Part shown: in pieces, positions 22,314 to 35,369 of the stretch
Layout: each line of letters starts with the position of its first letter
Position numbering within the stretch: position 1 is the first letter of the stretch
Assembly: GCA_024803745.1 (NCBI GenBank)
Contig: JANJXV010000154.1
Coordinates: forward strand, 806,001-870,000
Length of the DNA: 64,000 nt
Reading direction: 5' to 3'
Source: Megascapheus bottae
Lineage: Eukaryota > Chordata > Mammalia > Rodentia > Geomyidae
Notes under the pieces: generated by a model
What the model saw: the letters and a program-made list of their open reading frames with translations, nothing else
Databases searched by the model: none
What the model was told of the DNA's origin: nothing
Program-made: the position numbers and the translations under genes

Positions 22314-22345
22314 CATACACACACACAAACACACACACACACGCA
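22314..22345. repeat. CA microsatellite (unit A)
   Basis: Short interrupted CA run. The unit B counterpart at 51233-51266 is slightly longer. Confidence 0.85.
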
Positions 22346-22891
22346 TACAATAAAACAACTTTCAAAGTCTATTACTGGGAAGGTAGTGAGAAGAAGTAGA
22401 ACTTTGGAATAGTTCTGTAAGGAATATAAAGCAATCAAAAATTGCGTGGAGAGTGCTAAAAATGTGCTAAATATAGAAGTACATAGAAATATGGTCCAAC
22501 ACTTCTATTTCTAGATTTGTACCTAATGGAAGAGAGAGCAGAGACTAGAACAAATATGTGGAGAATCCATTCACAACTATTAATAATAATCAAAATATAG
22601 AAATATGCAAAACAATGCATTGAAAAGGAAGAACATTTTACTATATTTTACAGATGAATCTTGATTACAGTAAACTAAAAATACAGCAGTCATAAAGGAA
22701 GAGCTAGGGTATGTTTTCCCTTCCAGAGCTTCCAAGGATCAACAAACCCTTAGAGCCAAAAAGCACGATGGTTCCAGAGAATGGAGTAGAGAGGAACAGG
22801 AGCTGAATGTTTAATGATTATACATGGAAGATGAAAATTGCTCTAGATGGATAGAATGAAGAGAGAACTGTACCCTAAACAATGGTTATGT

Positions 22892-23440
22892 AGCCACACA
22901 GGATGGGACACACCTATAATCCCTGATCTTGGGAAACTCAAGAAGGATTTCTAGCCATCCTAGATGCATGGAAAGATCTATCATAAAAACTAATGTGGAG
23001 GGGCTGGGAGTTTGGCATAGTTGTAGAGTGCTTGTATGAAGACAAAGGTTCAATTCCGCAGTACCACATACACAGAAAAAACCAGAAGTAGTGCTGTGGC
23101 TCAAGTAGAAGATCACTAGGCTTGAGGAAAGCTGAAGGACAGTGCTCAGACCGAGTTCCAGCCAAAGGGCTTGTTTAAAAAACCCAGAAAGCTGAGCATG
23201 ATGGGGTGGTGGCTCACTTCTATAATCCTAGCTACTCAGGAGGCTGAGATCTGAGGATCAAGGTTTAAAGCCATCCTGGCACAAAAAGACCTGAGACTCT
23301 TATCTCCAATTTACCTTTAGAAAATGGGAAGTGGGGCTTGTCTCCAGGGTAAGGTGGTAGCCTGGAGCTGAAGAGCTCAGGGATAGTGCCCAAGCTGAGT
23401 TCAAGATCTATGACCCACCAAAAAAAAAGAAAAAACAAAA
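22892..23440 (+). repeat. Serial plus-strand SINEs (unit A)
   Basis: 22892-23185 combines a short head with a tRNA-type copy (gctgggagtttggcatagtt, ggttcaattccgcagtacc, agaagtagtgctgtggc). 23188-23440 is a longer-type copy (ggtggctcacttctataatc, ctactcaggaggctgagatc). 23441-23882 is unassigned and forms the right edge of the gene-bearing block. Confidence 0.75.
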
Positions 23441-23882
23441 AATAATATGGAAAATTTGGATTCTATGAATTTTATCAGGCATATAAATGTCTTTTTTTGC
23501 TGTTGAAATAACAAATTGTATGGAAACATTTTAAAAGTTTTTACCTAGAAATGTACACCACAAATGGAATTAATAACAAACACAAAATATGCAAAAGATA
23601 CAAATTATCACAATATGGGTATCCTGCTTTTGTATCTTTTCACTGACTCCTGTTCAAATGAGTCACATATTCTGAATTATTTCTCCCAGTCGATATATGC
23701 CACACATGTTAGCTTGTACTGAACTTCTTGGGAAATCAAAAGCAAATACTAAGCAAATGTGTGTTAGATTTTGTCAACAGTGATATTTCAAATATAAATC
23801 CCTACTCATTGCATTATTTAATATCAATGCCGGAATCTAACTTACACTGGCAGAATCTTTAATCTTTTGAGAATCTTCAAAA

Positions 23883-25776
23883 GGGTGTGTAAATATTTAG
23901 GATCGTTATGTCTTCCTGGAGGAGAGATCCCTTTAGTAGTATGTAGTAACCTTCTTTGTCTTTTCTTACTATTTTTAGTTTGAAGTCTATTGTATCTGAT
24001 ATGAGGATGGCAACTCCAGCCTGTTTATGGGGGCAGTTAGCTTGATAGAGTTTATTCCAACCTCTCACTCTCAAAAGATGATTGTTTTTGGGTAAGATGT
24101 GTCTCTTGAAGACAGCAGAACGATGGCTCTTGCTTTTTGATCCAACTAGACAGCCTATGCCGTTTAATTGGAAAGTTAAGTCCATTGATATTGAGAGTTA
24201 GGATTGAGAGATATTTATTAGTTCCTACCATTTTTAAAAGCTTTTAGTAGGGCCTGTGTCTTGACAGTTCTTGTGGTCCTTAGATGGTATGCTGTTTAGG
24301 TGCCATTTCTTTCCCTATATTGCATTTATCTTGGTTTTCTATGTATAGAGCATCTTTGAGAATTCTCTGTAGTGTTGGTTTTGTTTCGACATATTGTTGC
24401 AGCTTTTCCCTGGAATGGAATGTTTTTCTTGTTCCCTCAGTTATGAATGAGAGCTTAGCTGGCTACATTATTTTTGGTTGGTAGTTATTTGATTTAAGGG
24501 CATGACATATATGCTTCTAGTCACTTCGTGCTTGCATGGTCTCTGCTTTGAAATCTGGGGTTATTCTGATTGGTTTGCCTTTATAGGTTACTGATCCCTT
24601 TTCCCTGGCTGCCTTTAGGATCTTTTCTTTGGTTTCTATTGATCCAGTTCGGATCACAATGTGGCGGTGGGATGTTTTTTTCTGGTCAGGCCTGTTTGGG
24701 GTTCTAAAAGCTTCTCGTATCTGGATGGACCTGCCCTTCTGGATATTTGGGAAATTCTCTGAGATGATTTCCTGAAGTATATTTCCAATACCATTGACCT
24801 CTTTCTCCACGCCCTCCTCAATACCAACTAGCCTTAAATTAGGCTTCCTAATTGTATCTTGGACCTCCTGAAGCGCTCTCTCATATTTCCTAGATTTGGA
24901 TTGACTCATTTTCTGTTCATTCTCTATAATAAGTAAATTATATTCAGCCCCGGAAATTCTCTCCTCTGCATTGTCTAACCTGCTATCAAAACTATCTACT
25001 TTATTTTTCATCTCCCTTGCTTCTAATTGCTCATTTTTGATACCTTGCATCTCTTGTTTTAGATCATGTATGGATTTCTTTATCTCCTTGATTTCCTTTT
25101 GAGTGGTTAGCTCAGTAGCTTTATTTTCTTTGGACATTTCCTGGAGTTTGGTCACGTTTTTAATTGTGGATTCTGTGAATTCATCCATCTTTCTTTTAAA
25201 AACCTTTATTATGGCCTCCTTTATGGCTTCTTCTTTTTCACTTATCACTTTGTTTATGCTTTCCTCTTGTTCAGCTATGTCTTCCTCTATTATCTCATTA
25301 TTATCTATTATCTATTATCTCATTCTTTATATTTTCACATTTTCCATTAAGGATGTCTATCAATTGCATTTGTGTAGCACTTGGAAGTCTCTCCTCTAGG
25401 TGTGCCAGTGACTGTTCCATTGTCTGTTTACATTGTGTGGGGGATGTTGTTTCTTGATTTCAAATTTTTCTTGAGTTTCTTGTTCTGCCCATTTGACAAT
25501 GGGAGCAAGATTACTACTAACTACGATTATAGTTTTTCAGATATAACCAACCTAGACCTCTGTAGCTGGCAGACACTAGATGTTCACAAGTTTTGATTGG
25601 TATTATCACTCTTTCTTTTTGTGCACTTACAGACCAGTCTAATACAACCACTGATAAGCGATTTATACCCAAAAAATAAGCCTCTCAATCCAATCTCTAT
25701 TGTCTTTAAGTCCCTCTGAGCCTAGAGAATAATTAACCACCTACATATACAATATTACTCAACAGCCATCAAGTGT
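23883..25776 (-). mobile_element. L1 head lacking its 3' part (unit A)
   Basis: Begins inside the ORF2 endonuclease region (equivalent to 30572) and runs through ORF1 into the 5' UTR. Frames include 23877-24185 (endonuclease start region with LQLNGIGCLVGSKSKSHRS) and ORF1 at 24517-25248 (243 codons visible, with PNLRLVGIEEGVEKEVNGIG). The retained end is the L1 5' end and the missing part is the 3' end, the opposite of ordinary 5'-truncated retrotransposition. At 25776 it jumps to the inverted gene piece through a 760 bp deletion relative to unit B. Confidence 0.88.
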
Positions 25777-26663
25777 GATTAGGATACAGAAACCTAATAA
25801 TATCCTAGTAGATTGACGTCAAAAATATGTGCAAGATGCCCTGTGTGTTTGACCTCGTGGTAGAGTCCTTGGCTACCACGCAAAAAGACTCAGGTTTGAT
25901 TCCTCATTACCACATACATAGAAAACGCTGCAAGTGGTGCTGTGGCTCGGTGGGACAGCTAAAGCCTAAAGAAAGCCCAAGAACCATGTTCACACTCTGA
26001 GGTCAAGTCCCAAGACTAGCAAAAACAAAAAAAAATTCGACAAGGGGCAAAATACAGGCAGAGAAGGCACTGTGAAGCAATTGTTTTGTAAAGGATGAGG
26101 GCAATATTGACCCTTAAGTCTGGATCTTACCTAAGAAAGGCTCCTTGAGCCTGAGACCAGACTGGTAGTTGGGCCTAGTGGAAGACATTGGGATTGGACA
26201 AATAAGGTGTGCTGTTTACTATATCCACATGTATATTGTGAGACTGGAGGAGAGATTCAGCCTCCAGTATGTCTATGGTGAGGTCTTCTGTGAGCAAGGA
26301 TCTTTGGTCATTGGGCCCTGAAAGGTGACCCTGCCTCCCTCACAATGGAACAGAATATGGAACCCTGGTGACCAAGCCACTGTAACTAACAACCAACTCA
26401 AGCCAGCTCACTTGGCCTGTGGCTCAGGATGAAGAAAGATGTTGCTGTGCTGTTGCCAAAGGTCAGGAAACTCGAGTCTCAGGCATGGAAGTTGTGGATG
26501 TCTTACTCGAAGATGTACATGCTAGATCATTGCCAAGCCACAAATCCAGTATAACAGGCCTTTCTCTCCGAAGAAGGCCACGAAAATCCAGGACGACCAG
26601 ATGAGGTATATTTCTAAGAAGAAATGTATTTGACCCCATCATCCTCCCCACACACTACAACTT
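25777..26663. other. Inverted copy of the RALGDS-like upstream segment (unit A, shortened)
   Basis: Plus-strand reading matches the reverse complement of roughly 7285-8170. Shared text includes cacaatggaacagaatatgg, ggcctgtggctcagga and the frame with ERCCCAVAKGQETRVSG at 26419-26604. It contains a SINE at about 25849-26035 on the plus strand. It is clearly more diverged from 7285-8650 than units A and B are from each other, so the inversion-duplication is older than the 29 kb duplication. No open gene remains. Confidence 0.85.
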
Positions 26664-29600
26664 TCTTTTTTTCATTTTTTTTATTGTAATTAGTAAAAGG
26701 GTTACATGATATTTGCCAGATAGAAGGTGCATTAATTCACATACATTGATACCCTTTCACATGTCTTGGTACCCATTTCCCTCCAACCCCACACCCCCAC
26801 ACGTCTTGGTTTTCCCCCCTTCCCTATCAAATTTCAAATATCCAAATACAAATAAATTCAATATATCAGATAACAAAGTGAGATACTATACCAATATGGG
26901 ATAACCAAGGGACAGCAAACGAGATGAGAGACAACACACTACATTAAGGACAACAATCATTCATTATATGGCGTTTGTTTCAATATCCTGGAGGTCCTTT
27001 CAATTAGCTTCACATTATATGGCCTTATATATGGCCTTTTGCTCTATTGCAAATCTCTACTAGTAGAGCCCAAGGTTTCTACTGATTATGACGAATGAGG
27101 GAAACCACTGAGCCTAAGTTCCTTTGAGTCTGGCTTATTTCACTTAATATGATTTGTTCTAAGTCTTTCCATTTCCTAACAAATGGGGCGATGTCATTTT
27201 TTCTGACAGCAGCATAGAATTCCATTGTGTACAAATACCACAACTTGTTGATCCACTCATCAACTGAGGGACATCTGGGTTGGTTCCATATCTTTGCTAT
27301 GGTGAATAGTGCTGCAATGAACATTGTTGTGCTAGTGGGTTTAGTATGCCCTTGTTTCTGGATTGTTGGGTAAATGCCAAGTACTGGAATTGCTGGGTCA
27401 TAGGGCAGTTGTATGTTTAGCGTTTTGAGGCACTGCCGCACTGCTTTCCATAGTGGTTGAACGAGTTTGCACTCCCACCAACAGTGTAGTAGTGATCCCT
27501 CCTGACCACATCCCCTCCAGCATCTGTTGTCATTCGTTTTCCTGATCCTGGCCATTCTAACTGGAGTTAGGTGGAATCTTAGACTTGTTTTGATTTGCAT
27601 TTCTTTTATGACCAGAGATGTTGAGCATTTCTTCATGTGTCTATAGGCCATTTTTGTTTCTTCTTCAGAGAAGACTCTCTTTAAGTCTTTGGCCCATTTT
27701 GTAATGGGATGGGTGTTACTTTGGAGGTTAGTTTTGGAGTGATTCAATTTTTTGAGTTGTTGATATATTTTAGATATGAGGCCTTGTTCCGTTGTTTGGG
27801 TGGTGAAGATCTCCCACTCTGTAGGCTTCCTGATTAGTTTACTAGCTATATCCGTTGCCATACAAAAGCTCTGCAGTTTAATGCAGTCCCACTTATCCAG
27901 CCTTTCTCTGAATTGTTGTGATTCTTGGTCCTTATTAAGAAAGTTTCGACCTGTGCCAAGGAGGCCTAGTGTATCTCCTATTCCTTCCTGTAAACTTTTC
28001 AGTGTGTCAGCTTTTACCTCCACGTCTTTGATCCATTTGGAGTTAATTCTAGTGCAAGGTGACAAAGAAGGATCCAACTTTAGTTTTCTGCAGGTGTTTA
28101 ACCAGTTCTGCCAGCACAACTTGTTGAAGAGGCTATCTTTCTTCCATTCTATTTTTTTGGCTTCCTCGTCAAAGATTAGGTGGCCATAGGTCTTTGGTTT
28201 AATATCTGGGTCCGCAGTTCTACTCCATTGGACTTCAGGCCTGTTCTTGTGCCAGAACCAAGCTGTTTTGAGAATTATAGCTCTGTAATAGAGCCTTAAG
28301 TTTGGAATTGAAATTCCTCCAGCGCTGTTCTTTCTGCTAAGAAGTGTTTTTGCTATACGGGGTCTTTTATTATTCCATATGAAATTTTGAATTGCCTCTT
28401 CTATGTCTTTAACGAATGACATTGGGATGTTGATCGGTATTACATTGAATTTGTAGATAGCCCTTGGCAAGATTGTCATTTTCACAATGTTGATTCTTCC
28501 AATCCAGGAGCATGGGAGGTTTTTCCATTTCCTTAGTTCTGCTTTAATTTCCTTTTTTAGGGTTTTAAAGTTTTCATCTAAACGGTCCTTTACATTCTTA
28601 GCTAAGCTAATTCCTAGGTACTTTATTTTCTTTGAGGCTATTGTGAAAGGATTTTCTTTCCTGATTATTGCCTCGTTCCTCTCAGTGTTGGTGTAAAGTA
28701 AGGCAGTTGATTTGTGAGGGTTGATTTTATGGCCTGCTACCCTTCCAAAGCTTTGAATCAGCTCAAGGAGCTTGGGAGTAGAGTCTATAGGATTCTTTAA
28801 ATACAGAATCATGTCATCTGCAAAGAGGGATAGTTTTATTTCCTCTTTCCCTACTTGGATCCCCTTTATGCTTGCTTCTTGCCATATTGCACTGCCTAGG
28901 AATTCTAGTACTATGTTAAAAAGGAGTGGAGAGAGTGGGCATCCTTGTCTCGTTCCTGATTTTAGAGGGAATGGCTTTAGATTTTCACCATTAAGTATAA
29001 TACTAGCAGTGGGTTTCTCATACACAGCCTTTATTACATTGAGAAATGTTCCATGGATTCCTAGTTTCTCCACATCTTTTAACATAAAGTGGTTTTGGAT
29101 CTTGTCATATGCCTTTTCCGCAACTATTGAGACAATCATGTGATTTTATCCCTGCTCCTGTTGATGTGTTGAATTATATTAATTGATTTGTGTATGTTGA
29201 ACCAGCTTTGCCTCCCTTTGATGAATCCAGTTTGATCATAGTGTATATTTTTTTTGATGAGTTGTTGTAGACGGTTGGCCAGTATTTTGTTGAGAAGTTT
29301 TGCATCGCGGTTCATCAAAGAAATGGGTCTATAGATCTCTTTCTTTGATGAATCTCTGTCTGGTTTGGGGATGAGGGATATGCTGGCTTCACAGAATCAG
29401 TTTAGTAAAGAACCTTCATTTTCAATTTCGTTGAAGAGCTTGAGGAGTATTGGTTTGAGCTCTGCTTTGAAGACCTTATAGAATTCAGCTGTGAATCCAT
29501 CTGGCCCTGGGCTCTTTTTAAGTGGAAGTTGTCTAATTTCCATTTCTATTTCAGAGCTTGAAATAGGCCTGTTGAGTTGGGTTAGCTCTTCTTGGTTCAG

Positions 29601-32600
29601 TGTGGGTATGTTAATATTGTCTAGGAATTCATCCATTTCTTCTAGATTCTCAAATTTATTGGCGTAAAGCTTTGAGAAGTATTCCCTCATGATATTCTGG
29701 ATCTTGGTAATTTCTGTCGTGATATTACCATTTTCATCTGCGATTTTGTTTATTTCGATAGGCTCTCTTCTTTTTTTGGTAAGATTTGCTATGGGCTTGT
29801 CAATTTTGTTAATTCTTTCAAGAACCAACTCCTTGTTTTGTTGATTCTTTCTATAGTTTTTTTTATTCCAAATCATTTAATTCTGCTTTGATTTTAATAA
29901 TTTGCTTTCTCCTAATGGGTTTAGGGTTGGTTTGTTGCTCTTTTTCCAGGAGGTTAAGATGAGACATTAACTAGTTGGTTTGCCATTTTTCCAACTTGCT
30001 GTTGTAGGCATTCCACTCTATAAATTTTCCTCTGAGTACTGCCTTTGTTGTGTCCCTAAGGAGTTGATATTTGTGTGCTCCTTATTGTTAAATTTCATAA
30101 ACAGTTGGATATCTGTTCTGATCTCTTCGATTACCCATTGTTTTTGATTCAACAATGTGTGGTTCAGTCTCCATGAGTTACAGGGTTTTCTTTGGTGGAG
30201 ATGTGTGTTCAGCTCCAATTTGATGCCTTTATGGTCTGAGAGTGTGCATGGAATAATTTCAGTGTTTCTGAATCTGTCCAGGTTTGCTTTATGGCCTAAG
30301 ATGTGGTCTATTTTGGAAAATGTTCCATGTGCTGCTGAGAAAAACGTATATTGTGGTGTTACTGGGTGGAATATTCTGCAGATGTCTGTTAGATCTAGTT
30401 GGTCTATATAGTTGTTCAGTTCTAAGGTTTCTCTGTTGAGTTTTTGCCTTGTTGATCTGTCCATAGGTGAGAGTGGTGTGTTAAACTCACCAACAATCAC
30501 TGTGTTTCGATCTATGAATGGTTTCAGTGTAAGTAAAGTTTGCTTGATGAAGTTTGGAGCTCCGGGATTGGGTGTGTAAATATTTAGGATTGCTATGTCT
30601 TCCGGGAGTAAAGATCCCTTTAGTAGTATGTAGTAACCTTCTTCGTCTTTTCTTACTAATTTTAGTTTGAAGTCTATTGTATCTGATATGAGGATGGCAA
30701 CTCTAGCCTGTTTATGGGGGCAGTTAGCTTGATAGAGTTTATTCCAACCTCTCACTTTCAAAAGATGATTGTTTTTGGGTAAGATGTGTCTCTCGAAGTC
30801 AGCAGAACGATGGCTCTTGCTTTTTGATCCAACTAGACAACCTATGCCGTTTAATTGGAGAGTTAAGTCCATTGATATTGAGAGTTAGGATTGAGAGATA
30901 TTTATTAGTTCCTACCATTTTTAAAAGCTTTTAGTAGGGCCTGTGTCTTGACAGTTCTTGTGGTCCTTAGATGGTATGCTGTTTAGGTGCCTTTTCTTTC
31001 CCTATATTGCATTTATTTTGGTTTTCTATGTATAGAGCATATTTGAGAATTCTCTGTAGTGTTGGTTTTGTTTCGACATATTGTTGCAGCTTTTCCCTGG
31101 AATGGAATGTTTTTATTTTTCCCTCAGTTATGAATGAGAGCTTAGCTGGCTACAGTATTCTTGGTTGGTAGTTATTTGATTTAAGGGCATGACATATATG
31201 CTTCCAGTCACTTCGTGCTTGCATGGTCTCTGCTGAGAAATCTGGGGTTATTCTGATTGGTTTGCCTTTGTAGGTTGCTGATCCCTTTTCCCTGGCTGCC
31301 TTTAGGATCTTTCCTTTCGTTTCTATTGATCCAGTTCGGATCACAATGTGGCGGTGGGATGTTCTTTTCTGGTCAGGTCTGTTTGGGGTTCTAAAAGCTT
31401 CTCGAATCTGGATGGGCCTGCCCTTCTGGATATTTGGGAAATTCTCTGAGATGATTCCCTGAAGTATATTTCCAATACCATTGACCTCTTTCTCCACGCC
31501 CTTCTCAATACCAACTAGCCTTAAATTAGGCTTCCTAATTGTATCTTGGACCTCCTGAAGCGCTCTCTAATATTTCCTAGATTTGGATTGACTCATTTTC
31601 TGTTCTTTATAATACCTAAATTATCTTCAGCCACGGAAATTCTCTCCTCTGCAATGTCTAACCTGCTATCAAAGCTATCTACTTTATTTTTCATCTCCCT
31701 TGCTTCTAATTGCTCACTTTTGATGCCTTGCATCCCTTGTTTTAGATCATGTATGGATTTCTTTATCTCCTTGATTTCCTTTTGAGTGGTTAGCTCAGTA
31801 GCTTTATTTTCTTTGGACATTTGCTGGAGTTTGGTCACGTTTTTATTTGTGGATTCTTTGAATTCATCCATCTTTCTTTGAAAAACCTTTATTATGGCCT
31901 CCTTTATGGCTTCTCCTTTTTCACTTATCACCTTGTTTTTGCTTTCCTCTTGTTCAGGTATGGCTTCCTCCATTATCTCTTTCTTTATATTTTCACATTT
32001 TTCATTAATGATGTTTATCAATTGCATTTGTGTAGCAATTGGAAGACTCTCCTCTAGGTTTGCCAGTGACTGTTCCATTGTCTGTTTACATTGGGTGGGG
32101 GATGTTGTTTTTTGATTTGACATTTTTCTTGAGTTTCTTGTTCTGCCCATTTGAAAATGGGAGCAAGATTACTACTAAATACGATTATAGTTTTTCAGAT
32201 ATAACAGACCTAGACCTCTGTAGCTGGCAGACACTAGATGTTCACAAGTTTTGATTGGTATTATCACTCTTTCTTTTTGTGCACTTACAGACCAGCCTAA
32301 TACAACCACTGATAAGCGATTTATACCCAAAACAATAAGCCTCTCAATCCAATCTCTATTGTCTTTAAGTCCCTCTGAGCCTAGAGAATAATTAACCACC
32401 TACATATACAATATTGCTCAACAGCCATCAAGTGTAGATCCGTGCAGTATAAGGGTTGAAAGACGAGCAGAGGTCCAGAGATAGAAAAAAAGAATGAGAG
32501 AGGTCAGGGGAGGTGCAAGAGGATTAACGTAGGAGTGTAAGAATATTGTAGTAATGAAGAAAAGTTATAGAATAAGGATAACTGACATAAGTTGGTAAGT

Positions 32601-32710
32601 AGGTAGCATATTTGAGTACAAAGTTTGGAAAGTATTAGAATAAAACTTATGTGTTGCTGCACGACTAGCTCTTAGCCCAACCAGTGGCTTCACAGTGGAC
32701 CATGGGATGG
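26664..32710 (-). mobile_element. Near full-length L1 LINE, inactive (unit A)
   Basis: The 3' end is a T-rich run at 26664-26690 (poly(A) on the minus strand), and the 5' UTR ends near 32710, giving about 6.05 kb. ORF2 is broken into frames at 27079-29139 (686 codons, reverse transcriptase with FADDMILYL and the C-terminal region), 29136-29318, 29397-29876 and 30018-30872 (endonuclease). ORF1 starts at 32150 (MGRTRNSRKMSNQ) and is split by a 4-bp deletion near 31607, leaving 31593-32150 and 31150-31497. It cannot retrotranspose autonomously. The 5' UTR is assigned by position and by its repetition in three copies, not by match to a known promoter. Confidence 0.9.
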
Positions 32711-32740
32711 ATCTGTTTTTCTTGTCTACGTTGAGGGAAA
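32711..32740. other. 30 bp remnant of the inverted segment at the unit junction
   Basis: atctgtttttcttgtctacg and the following gttgagggaaa match the start of the inverted pieces at 54934 and 62360, then stop abruptly where unit B begins. It marks the breakpoint of the tandem duplication. Confidence 0.85.
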
Positions 32741-33079
32741 GGTTGATATATTTATCAAAATTGATTACTTGAACTCTAAAATAAACATTCTAAGTAATTT
32801 TTCTCATAAAATTGTAGTAATGCTATAAAACTAATATAAAAGGAATTTTAGTTATTAATTTCTTATGTTTTACCTTTAACATTATTACACTAAGCATACT
32901 GTTTATGGTATTAATACAGACAGCATGAAATATGATTATGTAAAAAAATTAAATGATTAAAAATAGTAAGGTTGGGGGCCAGTAGTTTGGCTTGGTGGCA
33001 CACACCCTGGACTGGCAAAAAAGAAGTAGGGTTAGATAAATCAGATTTATTTCCAAATGTGTGGAAAATGGTATGATTT

Positions 33080-33275
33080 CTTGTTTGGCTAGTCCTGCGG
33101 CTTGAACTGAGGGACCAGGAACTGTCCTTGGCCACATTTGTTCAATGGTGGCACTCTTACACCTGAGCAACAGTGCCCCATCTGCTTTTTCTGTGTATGC
33201 AGTGTCGAGGAATTGAATCAAGGTCTTCTTGTATACTAGGCGAGCACTCTACAACTAGGCAACATTAAAAGCCAA
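33080..33275 (-). repeat. tRNA-derived SINE (unit B)
   Basis: Counterpart of 4243-4438 at offset 28837. Confidence 0.75.
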
Positions 33276-33712
33276 AGTAGATTTTTGATGCTATTTTGGA
33301 GTTTTAATTTTCTTAAATATTTGTACAAAGCACAATGGATATATAAACAGACTTGAACTCACAGAACAGAGTCCCACATAATATTACAGTTACTCTGGCA
33401 CTTCTCCCGATTGACAAAACACATTTCCAGGCATCTGCTCTGTCCTTAAGCTTTGGTAGCTGACTTGTCTTTCCATGGAGGCCTGGCCTGGATTCCTGGT
33501 GATTCCATGCATTTCATAGTTCCCTGTATATCCAGTAAGGTTGTCTTCTATGGGAACAGACCTGTCTGGTTTTTGGCCCACCCAGGACCTATGTGTCTGA
33601 GGTCTCACATTATAAGTGGAAAATAAAACACAGTATAATAAGCACTGAAGAACTGCACACCATAATATTAACAATGAGAGTTTAATAGTTAGCAAAGTAA
33701 ATACAATGAATA

Positions 33713-34475
33713 CTTGACAAGAATCATGAGAGCAAGATAAAGAGACGTCTTTTTAGGAAGGGGACAGGGAAGCTCTAAATCCAGACTGCCCTCCAAGTTG
33801 CCTTCAGACAGTAATTCTACTTCCGAGTCCTCAGAAGGGTCTCCTTCCTCATGAGAAACAGAATGTCCTTCCTGAGTTAAGAGGGGGATGGATTCTGGTT
33901 TGTCGAATGGAGATTGAGTCTCTTTTAGTGAGATGGATGGGTCTGGATATTCTGTGAGGATGGATTCATTTTCCTCCAATGAATCCAGTATTGAGAATAC
34001 ACTTGCTGTTTCCCATGGGGACATTTTCCATGAGCCCAGCGTGTGCCCCTTCAGCTTGCACAATAAGTGGAGTGTTACTCTGACTCAGATGGACTGACTC
34101 TGGCTGGAGTGTGAAAGGAAACGGAAGGAAATCTGGCTGCTCTTTTTCTTCCTCCATAGTATCTGCAGGTTCAACTCTGTCACACATGGGGTTCAGAGCA
34201 AAAGATATATCCATAGGACTCTAAACCTGTTTGGTAATTTCTACAGAAGGCCCATGCTTTCTGGAGTGCAGTGATGATTCTCAGTCTCCATCAGTCACCA
34301 GCTCCATTGGTGGGTTTTTCATCCGGAGTTCAGGATAAGCTCTTACACGATGACCCAAACCTAAGAATAGAAATAGGTACAGAGTGGACAGAGTGGACTC
34401 TGCAAGTTGAAGTGTCACTCAACTTCCATGAGGATCTAATGGAGGAACCTGTAGAACTGGAGTATGGACTGAACA
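33713..34475 (-). pseudogene. RALGDS-like linker exon (unit B)
   Basis: Overlapping frames 33966-34214 and 33689-34063 mirror those of unit A, with a few substitutions (for example ADTMEEEKEQPDF unchanged, ASVLS changed to ASVFS). The second frame runs 8 codons further than in A before its stop. Confidence 0.5.
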
Positions 34476-34631
34476 CTGAGGAGGTGTAGGGTCTTTCTAA
34501 TGAGTGCTTATTCCCGAGTCCTTTCAGAGGACAGACATTACCTGGCTGACACCACCCATAAAGGGCATTTTGCCAAGCTCTGTAGAAGGAAGGGCCAACC
34601 AATATCTAGACCACATGGGCTTCCTACTCAC

Positions 34632-34853
34632 AGGTTCTGAGGCACCCACACCAGGACTTCTACTTTTTCTTGGTCTTACTGGTCGCATATTCCTCCAGCT
34701 GGTCAAAAAGTTTGTGTTTAGAAGAGCAGGTCCAAAGCCGACATGTGGAGCCTCATATAGAGCTTGAGTTGTGTCAGGGTGTGGCAGTTCTTGAACTCGT
34801 AGAAATCACTCGGGTAGAAGTCCATTCACATCGTATAGATGGAACACATGATG
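34632..34853 (-). pseudogene. RALGDS-like REM exon 2 (unit B)
   Basis: Counterpart of 5793-6014. The MDFYPSDFYEF block, the preceding TGA and the flanking acceptor and donor are conserved. Confidence 0.75.
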
Positions 34854-35146
34854 CTGTGGGCACATTCGGTACAAGGAAAGTGAGAGCCCTCTCTCTCCAT
34901 CCTGAGCCTTTTACCAAAGCCCCTTTCTTGCAGGATTCTAATGCTGTGGCTGTCCTGCAGAGATGTGCACTTATGTGCTGGGAGGAGGGTAAGAGACACT
35001 CGAGAACAGGATGACTTTTACACCCCACTTCCAGAAGCTTCTGAGAGAGGCCTCTATGCATCTGTCCAAAGTAAACGCACCTTAAATTAACTAAGTAAAT
35101 GCTCTAAATAAATCAATAAGTGAATGCTCTAAATAAAGAACTAAAT

Positions 35147-35369
35147 GCTCATTCCTCTAATCTTAGCCACCCAGCAGGCTGAGCTCTGAAGATCACAGTG
35201 GAAAGCCAGTCTAGTCAGTAAAAGTCTAAAGGCACTTGTCTTCAATTAGGCAGCAAAAAGCCAGAACTTGACCTATGACTCAAATGGTACAGTGCTAATT
35301 TTTGAACACCAAAGGGATGGCATTTAGACCTGGGTTCAGGTTCAAGTGGCAGCACTGGACCACACACCA
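35147..35369 (+). repeat. Decayed longer-type SINE (unit B)
   Basis: Counterpart of 6308-6530 at offset 28839. Confidence 0.65.

Noticed and set aside
27776..28189. 137-codon plus-strand frame (and counterparts 57418-57834, 28772-29143, 58417-58788)
   Set aside because: Antisense shadows of L1 ORF2 on the minus strand.
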